From Tetrapyrgos nigripes (Eukaryota > Basidiomycota > Agaricomycetes > Agaricales > Campanellaceae): a stretch of 64,000 bases of DNA. A program made the translations under genes and the position numbers. The stretch lies in contig JAACJM010000283.1 of the NCBI GenBank assembly GCA_013368315.1, forward strand, positions 1-64,000. Direction: 5' to 3'. Positions 1-12,170 of the stretch are shown one piece after another (the first letter of the stretch is position 1; each line of letters opens with the position of its first letter). A model generated the notes under the pieces. The model was not told the DNA's origin and searched no databases. It saw only the letters and a program-made list of their open reading frames with translations.

Positions 1-399
1 TGGATAAATCTGGTTGTCAAGAATCAGTAACTTGTCCCATTTGGCAAAACGAGGTCATAGGACATGTTATCCACGGTCAGTCCATAGTGATCTGTAAACG
101 AACGATATCCTCCCAGGAGTAACCGCTACGCCTGTTGATTGTGTTGAGAGTAAATAGCTTCCGGTGGAGAAACGCAACCACACGCCTACTATAGGAATAC
201 GTTCATCGACTAGTCACATTCAGAGGATTCAACTTAATCCCAGGTTGCTTCTGGACCAACTCTCACGGTCTTTGAGTATACCTCGTAATGTAGTATGTAC
301 AAGATTCTGTTCGGTTTGATTTGAGAGCATCAAGAGGAACCGATGCTGGCGAGGAGGGTATTTGTAACTGGGGCAAAGGGCCATCGCTTCGCATGGCAA

Positions 400-686
400 A
401 TTACGAGGCCCTTTCGCGTAGTCTAACTCAGGTTATGCAGAAGGGAGGGAGAATCGGTGGAAAGTGAGAGGGAAGAAGGGTGTTAAGCAGACCGATTTGA
501 CACGCTAGCATGACGTCGTGGTTATTGACATCAACAGTCCTTGGATCTGAGTTTCTGACAACGACATTCCGGTTGTCGGGAAGGGCAAAGACCGGCTGTG
601 GCAACGAAAAGGGGTGGGAGTTTGAGGTCGTGGTAAAATTTTCGAGGTCGACATAAGTTAACTCGGCCTTTAAGAGGCCTCGTAAT
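400..686. repeat. MITE-like element with ATTACGAGGCC inverted ends
   Basis: The 11-mer ATTACGAGGCC at 400-410 is repeated inverted at 676-686. A second copy of the same element lies at 39724-40067, sharing these ends, the outer flank containing CATGGCAAATTACGAGG, and an internal ATAAGTTAACTCGGCC. Two dispersed copies with matching inverted ends support a short non-autonomous DNA element. It has no coding content. No clear target duplication was found, so the true ends may lie slightly further out. Confidence 0.5.
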
Positions 687-959
687 TTGCTGATTGATGA
701 TGGACGCGGGTGAATTGGCTTCCGAAAGCGGAAGAGGGCAGGACGCATGCGGTCAGATGCGGTCATATTGCAGTAATACTGTCCGGAAAATCGACTCTTG
801 CAAGTTTATCTTCAGCACAAATTTTTTTGCAGGTTTCATGTAAGAGCGAAATTTTGTGCAGGTGACATGGTTCAGTGGACAACCTTTTTTCACAAGCTGT
901 AAGCTTTAAACTCTTCCAGCTCTCTAGTAAATCTTAGAGCATTGTCTGGAGTGCTGGTA

Positions 960-2831
960 CGGTTGCCACCTAGGCTCATGTAGGTTTTCGATCTCAGACT
1001 CAAGGTCGAGAGGTACGGTTTGCCACCTAGGCTCATGTAGGTTTTCAAATTTCGACCGAAGGCCTTGCACGAGCCCAGGTCCGACTCATTCATTTGTTAT
1101 TGAGTAATGCAGCTCCGCCTTGACATAGGGGCTTTCGTACTAACCAGGCGGCGGCAGTCTTTGTATATAAGTAGTAGTCCTTCGTTATTATGGTTGTAGA
1201 ATCCTGAGATATGGATATGTTTTGATTTAACCCTTTACGGTTGCCATGGAGGCTATAGGAATTCGACCGAAGGCCAACAGTGAGGCCAACCCGAGGAAAG
1301 CGCTCATTGGTACTTAATTATTGAATGAATTTCCTGCTGAAGTAGCTTTGCGGGTGCGCGAGACGTTGAGCTTATTGTTGATATACCCCGATGAACATGT
1401 TGGAAGCCATACAGTGGCACTTAGATATGAGTACGTCAAAAAATAAGAAATAGAGGCCTCGAGTCCAGAGTCTCACTCGGAAAAAAGCTGAGTCAACGTG
1501 ATTCAGAGATTCAAAACCTGACTTCTATAGAAATTTCAATGAAGAAGTTGCCCATAAAGTATCTATTGAGGTGCAGCTGGACAACAGAGGAACTTGAAAG
1601 AGAGAACGCTTGAAGTCCGTCCCAACACGAATTCCACCTCGGAATCCTTCCGAACAGCGCCGGATAAGAATCAGGAAGGTATTGTCCACACGAAGATGTA
1701 CGTCAAGGGCAGAGAAACTTGAGAGAAACATAACAGAAGTTGAGCACAAGTACTTATTAATACCCTAAGCTGACCCCAAGCACCCTTCAGATCTCTCAAT
1801 CTCTTTCATGCCTGCGAGAAAGCCTAGGTACGGTGTCCATGGAGGCTCAGGTACGTTTTTGAGCCAAAGGCTTGGGATCGAGCACTAAGCACTCATTTTA
1901 GTTCCTTTCGCACTGAAGTTCTTGTTAAATGAACTCGGCGGATGAAGTTTAAAGGCCAAGTTTCACCGGAAGTTCCCTACATTTCTTCCGAAAACGGAAA
2001 ACGTGGGCGTATGTCGAGGAGCTTCCTCAATACAGGGGGTCTCTGCGCGCACAATTAGCTCACAAAGGACTGTCAGTTGAGTACGTCGGTCAGAAAAATA
2101 TACGAAGACTCTGGACCTGGTGAAACATAGCTTTCCGAAGACAGTTCATCAGAAGACAAAGGGAGATTCCTGTTGACATCTGTATCGTTTTTATTGAGAT
2201 TTCTATGTTCTAGGATTCAAATCTCAATAAAAACGATAGTAGGAGATTTGCGCTCTTATAGAAGTGGTAAGGATACTTTAAGTAACTCATTATTGGAAGA
2301 GCTACTGGAGAAAGACTCCATCAGCGTTGTTTTTCTCTACAGCAGCATTCTGTGCCGGCGGCGTTGGTCGGACAATACTAATCCCGGAAAGCCGCATATC
2401 TTCAACACTCCGACCCTGCTTGCGTTCTTTTTTGCTTCAGGCAAGAATCAAGTCCAAAGTGGCATTCGTACGCAATATCCACCGAGTTTATTGCACATAT
2501 ATTCAGTAGAAATTGAAAGGTATGTAGGTAGGCTTAGCGCTCGACCCAAGCCTTTGGCTCAAAAACCTACCTGAGCATCCATGGACACCGTACTAGGGCA
2601 ACGGTTGCATTTTACTTATACATCAATGACCTCTCAGAAAATGATATATCTTCCGGATAGCTGTGTAGCGGTCGGGAAACTTAACCTCCAGCGGCGTCGA
2701 GCGAGCGGATCCGCAGAGGTAATTTGACAGGAAGTTCTTGGGAAATTCAGTGAAATGAATAGCAATGGGCGCTTGTCCTCTCGGCCTTGAGTCTGAGATC
2801 GAAAAACCTACATGAGCCTAGGTGGCAACCG
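960..2831. mobile_element. TA-flanked DNA transposon (outer of a nested pair)
   Basis: Terminal inverted repeats of about 50 bp start CGGTTGCCACCTAGGCTC at 960 and end in the reverse complement at 2831, each flanked by TA (958-959, 2832-2833). Further copies of the same terminal motif occur inside at about 1013 and 1239, suggesting serial self-insertion. No transposase is recognisable, so it is probably non-autonomous. The TA flanks suggest a Tc1/mariner-like superfamily, but TA could also be part of the inverted repeat. Confidence 0.6.
1831..2590. mobile_element. TA-flanked element nested inside the previous one
   Basis: Inverted repeats of about 60 bp begin CGGTGTCCATGGAGGCTC at 1831 and end in the reverse complement at 2590, flanked by TA at 1829-1830 and 2591-2592. 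The tips resemble those of the enclosing element, so the two belong to related subfamilies. The 760-bp body has only short open frames without recognisable domains. Confidence 0.6.
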
Positions 2832-2833
2832 TA

Positions 2834-3934
2834 GCTGATCAAAATTCCCGATACTTTAGTATAAAGGGAGTGTATGGAGGTCATATAAATCCGTGAAGAG
2901 CTTATATAAGTCATTTGCTAAGCAGCTTTTCGGCCGAACAGCCTGTCTCGGTTCACGTGCCGTGCCAAACACACGCGTCGCGACTGTTGTTCATTACTTG
3001 TCAAACGTTTTGAGGTTCAACGAACAGTTCGGCTATAAAAGAGCGTTGACTGTGTACTCTGCCTCAGAGGCTGCCACCCATCGGTCAAGTGCAAAATCCG
3101 CGTTGCGTTTTTCAGACGTATTTAGGGGTATACTCTGCTGCAGCAAATGTTCTTCCATAGCTATGGTGCCTGTGGGGGGCTATAGAGCTCTGCGGGCCAT
3201 TATATGCCCATGAGCGATCATTCCCAACCCCAAAAAGTACACTACACACTGTTGTTGCCCCTAGCACCCTAACTTTATCCTCTCTAGGAACCCATATGTT
3301 GCTCTTGCACCTTCTACCTTCATCTTGATCAATTTGGTCTACCGGGTTCACACTTTTTTTTTGGAAGGCTTTGGCGCTGCTCATGTGGCGTCACTGCCAA
3401 CTGCAAACCCGAATCCTCATGCACCAAAGGAGGTCTATTTGCAGCCAGAGAGACCCCTTGCTATACATAAGCGTAAGTCTGTCCAGTCTAGGTTACAGTC
3501 GCGGTGTGATTGACTTTGCCAGCCTAGTATTATCCAAGGATAGGGCATACGTGTATATGACGCGCCTTCATAATGGGTCGTTCGTTCGAGTTGTAGTGGC
3601 TGACTGGCTTACAAGCATTGTTGTTGTGAACATATTTCCTGTAAACATTTCAAGTAGACATTATCAATATCTAACGTTTTGTGGCATGTACGGTCCTTGA
3701 ATTGGTCACTTTACTGAATGGATTCTGTATATCGATCGTTTAATTGCAAGCCATTGAAGATCAATTGTACTGTTTTTCCATCCAACTGCCACTGTCTGCT
3801 GCACTTATAAATCCTCCGTGTCAGCTTCAAGTTCTCAATGTTGTGACTGACTGTGGTTCTCAATGGTCAAAAATTCTGCAATGGTAACGGACGTCCGATA
3901 TTGCGCTGCGTTCTGACTGGCTACAGGCATGTGG
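2834..3934. other. No gene recognised
   Basis: Only short, overlapping open frames on both strands with no recognisable domain, splice pattern or repeat structure. I see nothing I can name here. Confidence 0.5.
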
Positions 3935-4440
3935 TGTCACGAATCGCTCCCCGCCTATTCATTTTCTTTCTATTCTTTTCCCTTTACTACCTATTCCCCA
4001 CTTTAACCCCATAAACATTAACCATTTCTCATCATCGTCTATAGCTACCATCTCTACAGATCTATGACTCACACTCTTATCTCCTCCGATTCCTATCTCC
4101 ATGGATATTCTCACTGTCAATCATTCCTTATGATCTAGTACCTTCATCTATCCATACTTAACTCATTACTCTCTCGCCCTTGACATTTCCACATGATACC
4201 GTCTATTATTATTTACTTTTTCCCATCTGTTCATATTTTACTTATATACCTGTGACCTTTGTAACCTATCCCTTAGTTCGTTCACTTTGTCTCCGCTCCG
4301 TACTATTACTACACAGTGTAGAGCCTAGTCAGCCTACTTCTTCCTTCTCTCTCTCTTTCTCTATCAATCTATCTTCTTGTAACCGGCTTTCTTGTACTGC
4401 GTGACTTGGGTGGTTATTGAGTGTATCAACAACCTTGACA
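3935..4440 (+). mobile_element. Solo LTR of a Ty3/Gypsy-type retrotransposon
   Basis: The 506-bp segment starts TGTCAC and ends CTTGACA, as gypsy LTRs do, and is flanked by a perfect 5-bp duplication TGTGG (3930-3934 and 4441-4445). Its 3' half (TTCACTTTGTCTCC, AGCCTAGTCAGCC, GTGACTTGGGTGG) closely matches the LTR-like segment at 30703-31642 downstream of the integrase remnant. It therefore belongs to the same broad LTR family. No internal coding region remains, so LTR-LTR recombination is the simplest explanation. Confidence 0.8.
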
Positions 4441-4616
4441 TGTGGTGTGGGCACTCCATAGAGTCTACCTCAGTCAGTGCACCCCTAATGTTTTTGTCTT
4501 GGAGTTATCACTTTGATTTTTTCCAGTCCACAGCAGTATTGGGTTTGGCAGCCCTCCAGCGCCGCGCTATGCTAAATTCATGTGATCTTTCCTTGACATG
4601 GATTTCTTGCAAGCTT

Positions 4617-5003
4617 CAAGGGGGTCCGAAAAAAAAAATTAACAACCGGGGGTTGGAAAAAAATTTAGTGCCTCGGTCGAGGAACCTACCTACCTTACCT
4701 TCTATATAAGGTAAGTTCACACGAGTTTACCTGCCAAATATAGTATGTGCACATGACCTCAAGTCTCGTGCTTTGCCGGACAGTCAGAACCTTACCCGGC
4801 TCGCGCTCAGAGATACTGCGTAATTGTCATAAAACATCTGGTGAGCATATATTTATGTGTTTAACTTCACAGCTCACCAGATTGACACCCGCCAGTATGC
4901 TTGCCAGCTCCAAATTAGTCAGTGAAAAAAAAAATTTAAGGGCTTCGCCAGGGAACCTACCTACCTAGCCCCGGTACGGGATTCTCCGGCCCGGACCCCC
5001 TTG
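4617..5003. mobile_element. hAT-like MITE with 8-bp target duplication
   Basis: Perfect 12-bp inverted ends CAAGGGGGTCCG (4617-4628) and CGGACCCCCTTG (4992-5003) bound a 387-bp non-coding element. It is flanked by an exact 8-bp duplication GCAAGCTT (4609-4616 and 5004-5011). Eight-base duplications with short C-A-rich tips are characteristic of the hAT superfamily. The body carries A-runs and a repeated GAACCTACCTACC motif but no open frame of note. Confidence 0.75.
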
Positions 5004-5377
5004 GCAAGCTTCCTAAGCTACAATATCTGTCGTAGGAATATTAATCCCAAAGTCGCTATCGCTCGCCAACTTGACGATACCCCTGCATACAGCTATTGCA
5101 ATTTTAAAACACTACTATGTACAGCTTTCAAACTCATTAGAGAAAAGAAAAACGGACTAGGCCGCAGCCGCACCATACAAACCCTAACCCAAAATGTACA
5201 ACATCAGTCATCATCCGCGACAACAACGCCCCTCGTCCTTATACCGTCCCCCGCAAGTCCGCCGCCGCCGCCGCCGATATGAAATTGACTGCCAAAGTAA
5301 CTCGTTGGAAGCTTCAAAACACTAGACAAATGGGGGAAGGATGATGCAATTCTATCCCAACCTCCCAGTTTCGTCAA

Positions 5378-5605
5378 GAAGAAAACTACCAAGTACACGA
5401 AATCTTGGGTGAGGGGACTTTTGGGCAGGTCTTGGTGTGTTATTTGTCGTTGTCTGACCAACTCTTATGCGTTGTAACTAAGAGCCTGTTTGACAGGGCT
5501 AGGACCTTGTCCTACACAGTGAAAGAACAATTGCCGTCGCAGAACATGGAGCGGCACCATGTTGGTCTACCTTTCAACGTAAACCTGATGATTCGAAATC
5601 GTTAG
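5378..5605 (+). pseudogene. Protein kinase N-lobe fragment (glycine-rich loop)
   Basis: The frame opening at 5378 reads NYQVHEILGEGTFGQV, a textbook eukaryotic protein kinase glycine-rich loop (G-x-G-x-F-G-x-V) with the preceding beta strand. The expected VAVK lysine strand follows only in degraded form (LCVVTK), and the frame stops at 5605 after 75 residues. No catalytic loop (HRD) or DFG was found in the following kilobase. The loop resembles CMGC kinases of the DYRK/CLK group, but that is inference from one motif. Most likely a broken gene piece carried by transposons. Confidence 0.5.
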
Positions 5606-5900
5606 TTCTATTCACTACAGCACATACAGACTATATATGCTAGCGATTACAATCTCATGTTCGTACACACAAGACCACGTCAACACGGACCAAAAGTCGG
5701 TCCTTGCATCTCTTCCAATTATCTCTCCTCAACTCCACCACAAAAATGTACAGAAGTAAACATACTCTTATACGGTCCGTTTTCGGATATATTCCTCGTA
5801 TAAATAATGCCAGAATATATAAGTATTTATGACTATCGCGTGGTTTATAGAGGGTATGTAGACGGTATGTAGACGGTATACATTCCGCCGTTTTTTAGAT

Positions 5901-6055
5901 GAGGGATATATGCGAAGATGAGGAATATATGCAAAAACGAAGCATATATGCGAAAGTGAGGCATATATGCGAAGACGAGGAATATATGCGAAAATGAGGC
6001 ATATATTCAAAGACAAGGAATATATGCAAAGTCGAGGCATATAAGGAAGCACATC
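5901..6055. repeat. 19-bp minisatellite
   Basis: About eight tandem copies of a 19-bp unit of the form GAGGMATATATGCGAARAY. Units differ by scattered substitutions. Similar ATATATGCGAAAA strings recur near 7250-7380, so the array may derive from a larger dispersed repeat. Confidence 0.75.
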
Positions 6056-8817
6056 TGAAAGAGCGAGACATATATTGCAGACTTGCATTCGGCCTGGATA
6101 AAGATTTGACTTCAATTATGAGTATCTACATACATGGTACATACAAAGGTACTAAGTACAAGCGCTGGATGAGGCTCTGAGTCCTATCATTGTGTATGCA
6201 TCAACCTGTCAGTGAGAACGCTAAGGGTAAAGAAAGAAAACACGCGCACCTTCGCTCAAACGGCGGCAGGGATGACATTGACACACGCGGTGAGGAGAAA
6301 ACGACACTCGAGCACCAGTTTGAAGACTACGAAGGACGGACCATGAGTGAAGGCTCCGAAGATCGTAAGGGGTTAGATTACTTCAAAGTACTGAGTATAT
6401 GCGCGTAACCTATACAAAAAAGATGAGATTATGCCGAAAAACAAGGTGTGAGACTCACTAAGAACGTTTTACGGAAGCAGGGCAGGATGACGCGTCAACG
6501 CATCAACAGCGATGTCACACTGTCATATGTACAAGCTTGTCAGTGAAAACAGCGAGGGCGAAGAAAGCGAATACACGTACTTTTGCTTGATCACACATGC
6601 CCTTGCCATGACCCCACCTCATCTTCCAGTCGTCTTGTCTACCGTATAGTCCTTCGTCGAGTCAGGCAACCAGCGTTGCTTTTGCAATGTCCGAGCGGGT
6701 TTGGCGTGTGCGCAGATATTTATCCAGCAAGGCGTTTACATCGTGACAGCGAATTCGCTGCTGTGATCATGGAGTAGAGCGTTGGGAAGAGAGGAGAGAA
6801 GAAGTAATGGTGGTGGTGGTAAGGGATGAAGAAAGTCTATGATGTCGATACGATTTTTGACGCGTCTTTATAAGCGGCGTTTCAGTCGGAGTTTGGAATG
6901 ACTCACGCGCGACGCGCGTCGCGACTTGCTTGTCTTTCCATCCTGGGATCCGGTTGAGTCCTCGGCATAAGTAGCACCTCACTCTAACGGTATCGTATCT
7001 TGATTCCAGGACCTCAATAATGTCTCGGTGTGGACCCGAGATGTGCCTCTGATATGTACAGTAAGCACATTTTGTACTTCGGTATTCGGAAAGCTACTAA
7101 TGAATATACTCCAACATATGTACGGAATATTCCCTGTTTTTCAATACCTGCGAAAGCGCCCTAAGTAAGACCCAATTATCCCTAAAGTAAGCCGTATATA
7201 TCACTGATACATACCCTCATTTTCATTACATTCAAAAACAGTAGAATATATGTGAATATATACTACCGTTTTGAAAATATGCGAAAACGGGGGTATGCAT
7301 ACAGTAAACTTGCACCAAATATTTTCCCGTTTTTAAAACGAGGAATATATGGGTTCATATTCATCGTTTCTGCATATATATTTTTGTCAGTTTTTGTGGT
7401 GTCGCAACCCCTCCAACCCTCTTTCCTTGCGTCTGCGTCCCTGAGCCTCTTCAATCGCAGCCGACATATCACCCAGAGCGACCAAACATCCAAAAACACG
7501 TAATTCATCACGTACCGGTCCTGGGTTTGAAGAGCTGTGAGACATGGGTTAGTCAGTACAGAAATTTGGAGCAAAGAGTATAGCCCACATACCTCATGGT
7601 CCCGTGCATACCCTCCACAGTATTCTCCCCTTGCGTCCGTGCTTCGCAATCAGTCATATGTGATCAATCCATTGGGAGAACCATCGAAACGCGTTGACAA
7701 CCTTGTTCTTCGTTGTTTGAGCTTGCGGGAACAACGACTTGCGTATGCTGGCGACAAAAAGAAGGCAAATCAACGAATGAGCACCAGTGCAGAGATAGGT
7801 CAGCCAAGAGACAAGAGAAACCGACACTGCGGACATAATACCATTTACTCCCGTGGAAAACGCTTAGTAAATCGATAGTAAATAACAAATTTGATCATCG
7901 TTTTCTGGCCTGGAAGATCAATAGTGAAGAAGTAACTTACTAAGCGATTTGCAACCGATTTTCTGACTGAGAAGAAAACTAATTTCCTAAGTTTGTTACT
8001 GTTTGCAAATGTACATAAGTAGATATGAGATCCCACACGTTGCGTAGGCAGTATCTCAACCATGTGGCAAGTATCTCGGGAAGAATCTGAAACGTGGATG
8101 GTAATCCAGCCGAATGGAGACAGTATTGCGCGCATGGGGAGGTGCCACCTTTAGGAAAGCTCGGGGGCATCTAGGCGCTCTCCCATCCGTTCCCACGAGT
8201 CGTGATACCTCATTTCCCACTGCCGACACAGTTGAAGGGAGTTGACTAAGTTTAGGGTCAAAAATAGGTACTAGTTGTGTTAACTGAAATAGTGCAATAA
8301 TTCTAATAGAATGTGCGCGGAAATGCTGGGCAGAAATGGCCTTGTGATACACGAGATGTTGGTGAATTACCTGATATGGATATTCACCAATGTCAGTAGT
8401 CAGTAATTGAATAAAGATCACAATGCGGATTGATGAAAATAGAAACAGAGTTGTATTTGAGAGAGTAATGGCTCTAGGCTCATGTCTAAAATGGAAATTT
8501 TTTTTTTTTCAAAAATTGCCTGGTCAGATGTTGATTGCGCGATGGCTGAAATTACTGTGGCCATTTGGCTCAACAGTTTTGTTGTCCAACTTTCTTCCCT
8601 AATCAAATTTTCGTGAGGTCTCGAGTTCAAGACTGACTAGTGGTGGTTGATTCTCTTTTTACTTACATGTGTATTATGCATTGGGTAGTTGGACAATTAT
8701 TTTATTTTGCGATTTGATCAAATATGTCCCTAGGTAAGTTACATTGGCAGATATTTCCATAGCTTCAAATCTAGACAGATATGACAATCTGTAAGCATTA
8801 TACAAAAAGAAAAAGCC
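6056..8817. other. No gene recognised; degraded repeats
   Basis: Short open frames only. Segments near 6190-6260 and 6525-6575 are diverged copies of one another (CTGTCAGTGAGAACGC against TTGTCAGTGAAAACAGCG). AT-rich ATATATG strings near 7190-7390 recall the 19-bp minisatellite. No domains, exon structure or RNA gene recognised. Confidence 0.45.
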
Positions 8818-9010
8818 CTTCACGATTTTTTGCTCATTTCCAAGACGGAAATAGATTAGCTGAAACAGGGAGCAAGGCTCCCAAAAAGAGACTGAGATTG
8901 ACAACGAGAACGAATGGAGAGGGTATATGAATGAGGCTAAAGATGTCGTGTGTGGGGGCAGTGGAGGTGAAAAGAGATGAGAGTGAGGGAAGAATGAGGG
9001 AGAAGGTGTT

Positions 9011-10005
9011 TTAACGGCTTGCATGTCTAATGCTTGCAAGCTCGAGCTCAGCACAGATTGTGCGGTGATCACAGATGTATATTTTCCAAGCTTCAGAACT
9101 CCAACGTCCCAAAGCTTGAATGACAGTTTCACTTACCCCCAAGCTCACATAGAATGTAGCTGAGCCCGCTCTCACAGAATGTCCACCATATTGATGGTTC
9201 ACGAGAGAAAAGAAAATCGACTTGAACCAACGGCATGAAGGTAATGAACCATCTTCCATCAGGAAGAGAGGTGCTCAGGCACCATGGATAGTGTCTCTCT
9301 GCGAACAGAAGCTTTTCAGCAGTGTTACAGGATTGGCAATGGATTGTGGAGATAGCAGGATGTCACAGCCTCGGTAGAAGCGATCCCCTTTATGGTAGGG
9401 GAGATGATATTGGGCACGTCTGTCAGGGAAAGTCAGAGTGGAGCGTTTGATTAGCTTCTGAAAGCCAAGTCTCGATTTGTGATTGTGTGAGGAGACAAGT
9501 TCACTGGCCCTATGACAACTGTAGAACATGCTAGAAAGAATGGTTATGAAGAGGAGATTGTTGTACGTGAGATTTCAGGTACCAATCATAGAATGCTTGA
9601 AGGTGTGGGAAGCTTGCACTTGACTGGATCTGCACAAACTTTCTTTGAACCAGCAATGGTAGCTTGAACTAAAGGATCAGCATGGTTCTTAGTGAAGTCA
9701 GGATAGATGTCACAGAGGAAATGATGGGCGCCTGTGAGGTATTCTGGGCCTGAGGCAATGAATTGTGATGTGTAGCCAGTATATCAAGTGAGGGTTTGGG
9801 AAGTGGGTTCTAGAGAAATGTTATGATTCAAGCAGAAGGTTACATAGTCTCTAGCACCTGTGCTGTAGGTGTTTTGTGTTGAAGTCTCGATTGCATTTGT
9901 GGCAAGCAAGACTACTCTCTCATCAATAGAATTGAGAGATTGGATAGGCTGGGGAACGCAGGGTTTACTGCATCCCCCGAGCCGTCTCAAAAGGACTCTC
10001 TCCAT
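9011..10005 (-). pseudogene. Tyrosine recombinase pseudogene (left arm)
   Basis: Three frame pieces on the minus strand reconstruct a tyrosine recombinase. An N-terminal core-binding part lies at 9784-10005, a catalytic part with FYSCHRASELV (arginine I) at 9275-9529, and the C-terminal part at 9011-9259 with HSVRAGSA (His-x-x-Arg), GRWSSEAW (Trp/His position) and KIYICDH (tyrosine nucleophile). Frameshifts and stops separate the pieces, so no full-length enzyme can be made. In DIRS/Ngaro elements this enzyme integrates circular cDNA without target duplications. Confidence 0.75.
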
Positions 10006-10009
10006 CGCG

Positions 10010-10580
10010 TCAGCAGGAGAGTAAAGTGGCAGACACGGTAGCTAGGGAATTGGTGACAAAGGTCCTCCAATATTAAACGGGATAGTAGGTCAGCACGGAT
10101 GTTCTTTTACCTGGAATATGACGACATGTACGTCTATTCCAGATTGAAGTACTAAACCAGCGATTGCGAGAAGTACGGAGGTGTGCATGTGGTTCCTCAT
10201 GTGAAGAGATTGGAAGGCTTGTACTGACTCCAGACTGTTGGACCAAATGAAGATTCTCTTTGGAGGATGGGGAAGGGAGACTATATGGTGTATGGAAGAC
10301 AGGATAGCTAAGAGCTCGAGAAAGAAGATGTTGACAGGTACTTTGGGAGTATGTAAGGGGTAGACAAACCCGTTTCCAGCATATACAAATGACAAGGCTT
10401 TTGAAAGACTCACATCTGTCCAAATGACCATGTCAGCTTCTCTGTCAGACCAGTGTCCATCGTCAATGAAAGTGATACCAGTTGCTGATGGCAATATGGT
10501 ATTTAGCCAGGTGAGATCTTCTCTGACAGCGACGTTGATTGGGACACCTGCTTTCATGTGAGACTTGCTACTGGATTTCC
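10010..10580 (-). pseudogene. RNase H domain pseudogene (left arm)
   Basis: The minus-strand frame encodes a DIRS-type RNase H: WTDVSLSKALSF (first acidic residue), FFLELLAILSSIHH (glutamate), and IFIWSNSLESVQAF where the usual TDN is SNS. In another frame the terminal HIPGK...DLLSR-type segment is displaced. The domain is cut at its 5' side at 10580, so no RT accompanies it on this strand. It is nearly identical to 12171-12700 on the plus strand. Confidence 0.7.
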
Positions 10581-10643
10581 TAAGATGCTCCTTCCCACAT
10601 CCAACTGATCTTACTATCCGAGCTCGCAAAAGCTTCTTCTCTT

Positions 10644-10922
10644 ATGAATCCAAAGCGTCCAGTTCCTGACTCTCCCTCAGAAGGATCTAAATGTCACTTC
10701 AAGAAGCCTTACAGTCCTGCACCTTCCGTTTGTCTCAACTGGAATGACGGGAAATGCGAATCTGATCCTTGCAGTTTTGGGCGTTGCCACGGTCTCTGTA
10801 GCATCTGCTACGGAGCTCACAGAGCCAGAGACAGCCCTGGATGCCTCTCCGAGTTCAACCAAAGGAAGGAATCAGCTAACCGAAATAAATCACCGGTTAT
10901 CTCAAGCTCTAAATGGGCCTAA
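10644..10922 (+). pseudogene. Gag-like zinc-finger fragment of DIRS/Ngaro element
   Basis: The 92-residue frame carries VCLNWNDGKCESDPCSFG followed by CSICYGAHRARDSPGC. This matches the layout of the finger in the second element's gag at about 36713-36821 (CNNWNMGLC...CNACELPGHKSPNC). It is therefore the C-terminal end of a DIRS/Ngaro-type gag. The upstream gag is missing because the inverted arm begins 60 bp earlier. Such fingers are thought to bind nucleic acid in element particles. Truncated and non-functional. Confidence 0.65.
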
Positions 10923-11127
10923 ACGACTCATACCATTCAATCCTTCATCCTTGAAACCAAAAGCAGATTCGGACATTTACAAACCTTGTTTTAAACGAGG
11001 TTTTATTTGGATGGATAATGACAATGAAGCAATATCTCCCTCTGCCATTTATTCTGAAACCGCACCTCCACTCCCCAAACCACCTGAAAACTACTCTCTG
11101 ATCCGGAAATTCTCCGAGCACTAGAGG

Positions 11128-11875
11128 CTCAAAAGGATTTTATCAACATCGATACTCCATATAACACAACACGCCTCAGAAATCTTCTCCATGACCATCC
11201 TAACCCCACTTTTGTCGAGTCTGTTCTTCACTCCCTTGATTTCGGTTTTTGGCCGTGCTATTCAGGAGATTGGGAGGATGGGTTAGAAGACATGATGGAT
11301 AATTATCCAATGGAGGAGCCTGATCTCGATGTCATACGGGCTTACAGAGATAAAGAAATCAGAGAGGGTCGGTGGTCTCCACCGATTGACCGTGTGGTCC
11401 CCAGAATGAAGAGTTCTCCAATGTTTGTGATGTGGCAAGGGAACAGAAAGTGAAATTGAGAGTCATCACAGATTTATCAGGTTCGGGTATCAACAACGGA
11501 ATACCCCGTGATGAGGCGAGGATTTCGTATGATGGAATGCACTCTTTTGGCCTGGCTTTGCGTCAAGCAAAGCAACAACATCCTGATTGTCGCCTTGTCT
11601 TGTTCAAAAGCGACATTAAGGGTGCCTTCCCCACGCTTCCGGTACATCCGATTTGGCAATTACGCCAAGTTGTCAAGGTCGATAACAACTACCACATAGT
11701 CCGTTGCCTAGTCTTTGGTGGCTGTTCTTCACCCTGTCTTTGGTGCACTCTCTCGAGTCTCATCTGTTGGATTGCTATTCGCAAATTCAATATCACCAGC
11801 TTGCACGTATACATGGATGATTTTTTCAGCTGGGAGTTTGCAGACACTCTGGTCTTCTATTGGGGAATGCTATGA
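11128..11875 (+). pseudogene. DIRS/Ngaro-type reverse transcriptase pseudogene
   Basis: The segment encodes NTTRLRNLLHDHPNPTFVES and a following FGFWPC...DKEIREGRWS block, typical of the RT N-terminus in these elements. Then come VITDLSGSGINNGI, FKSDIKGAFPTLPVHP (first catalytic aspartate) and YMDDFF (catalytic Asp-Asp at about 11810-11821). A stop after GNRK (about 11451) and a frameshift after YMDDFF break the frame. The thumb continues in another frame (11903 onward: LHDWLRLGGHINWALNVLPW). It would have copied element RNA to cDNA but is now dead. Confidence 0.75.
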
Positions 11876-12170
11876 CCAGCAAAGCAAGTTCAACCTCTCA
11901 TCTTGTGGGAGCATCTGGGATGCCCCTTCAAAGATGCCAAACAAGAACATGGATCAAGCCTAAAAATCATCAGCTTTTGGGTTGACGTAGATCATGGTTC
12001 AATGTCACTTTCTCCATCCTCCATCTCCGACCTCACAGATCAAATCTCCTCATTCCTAAACACCCCAAACTGTTCCTCTTCTTTACATGACTGGCTTCGA
12101 CTTGGTGGGCACATTAACTGGGCTCTGAATGTGTTGCCATGGGGCCGTCCCACGCTCTCCGAGCTGTATA

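Larger units (their letters stand above)
8818..10580 (-). mobile_element. Left arm of inverted DIRS/Ngaro-type 3' halves
   Basis: This segment is the reverse complement of 12171-13943 with very high identity. Read on the minus strand it encodes RNase H and then tyrosine recombinase of a DIRS/Ngaro-type retroelement, ending at a conserved non-coding tail at 8818. Differences from the right arm are a few substitutions and small indels. For example, it lacks an 11-bp stretch present at about 13137-13147. It joins unrelated sequence at 10580/10581, where the central gag-RT part on the opposite strand begins. It is a truncated second copy, either from inverted duplication or from insertion of a 5'-truncated sibling. 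Confidence 0.8.
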
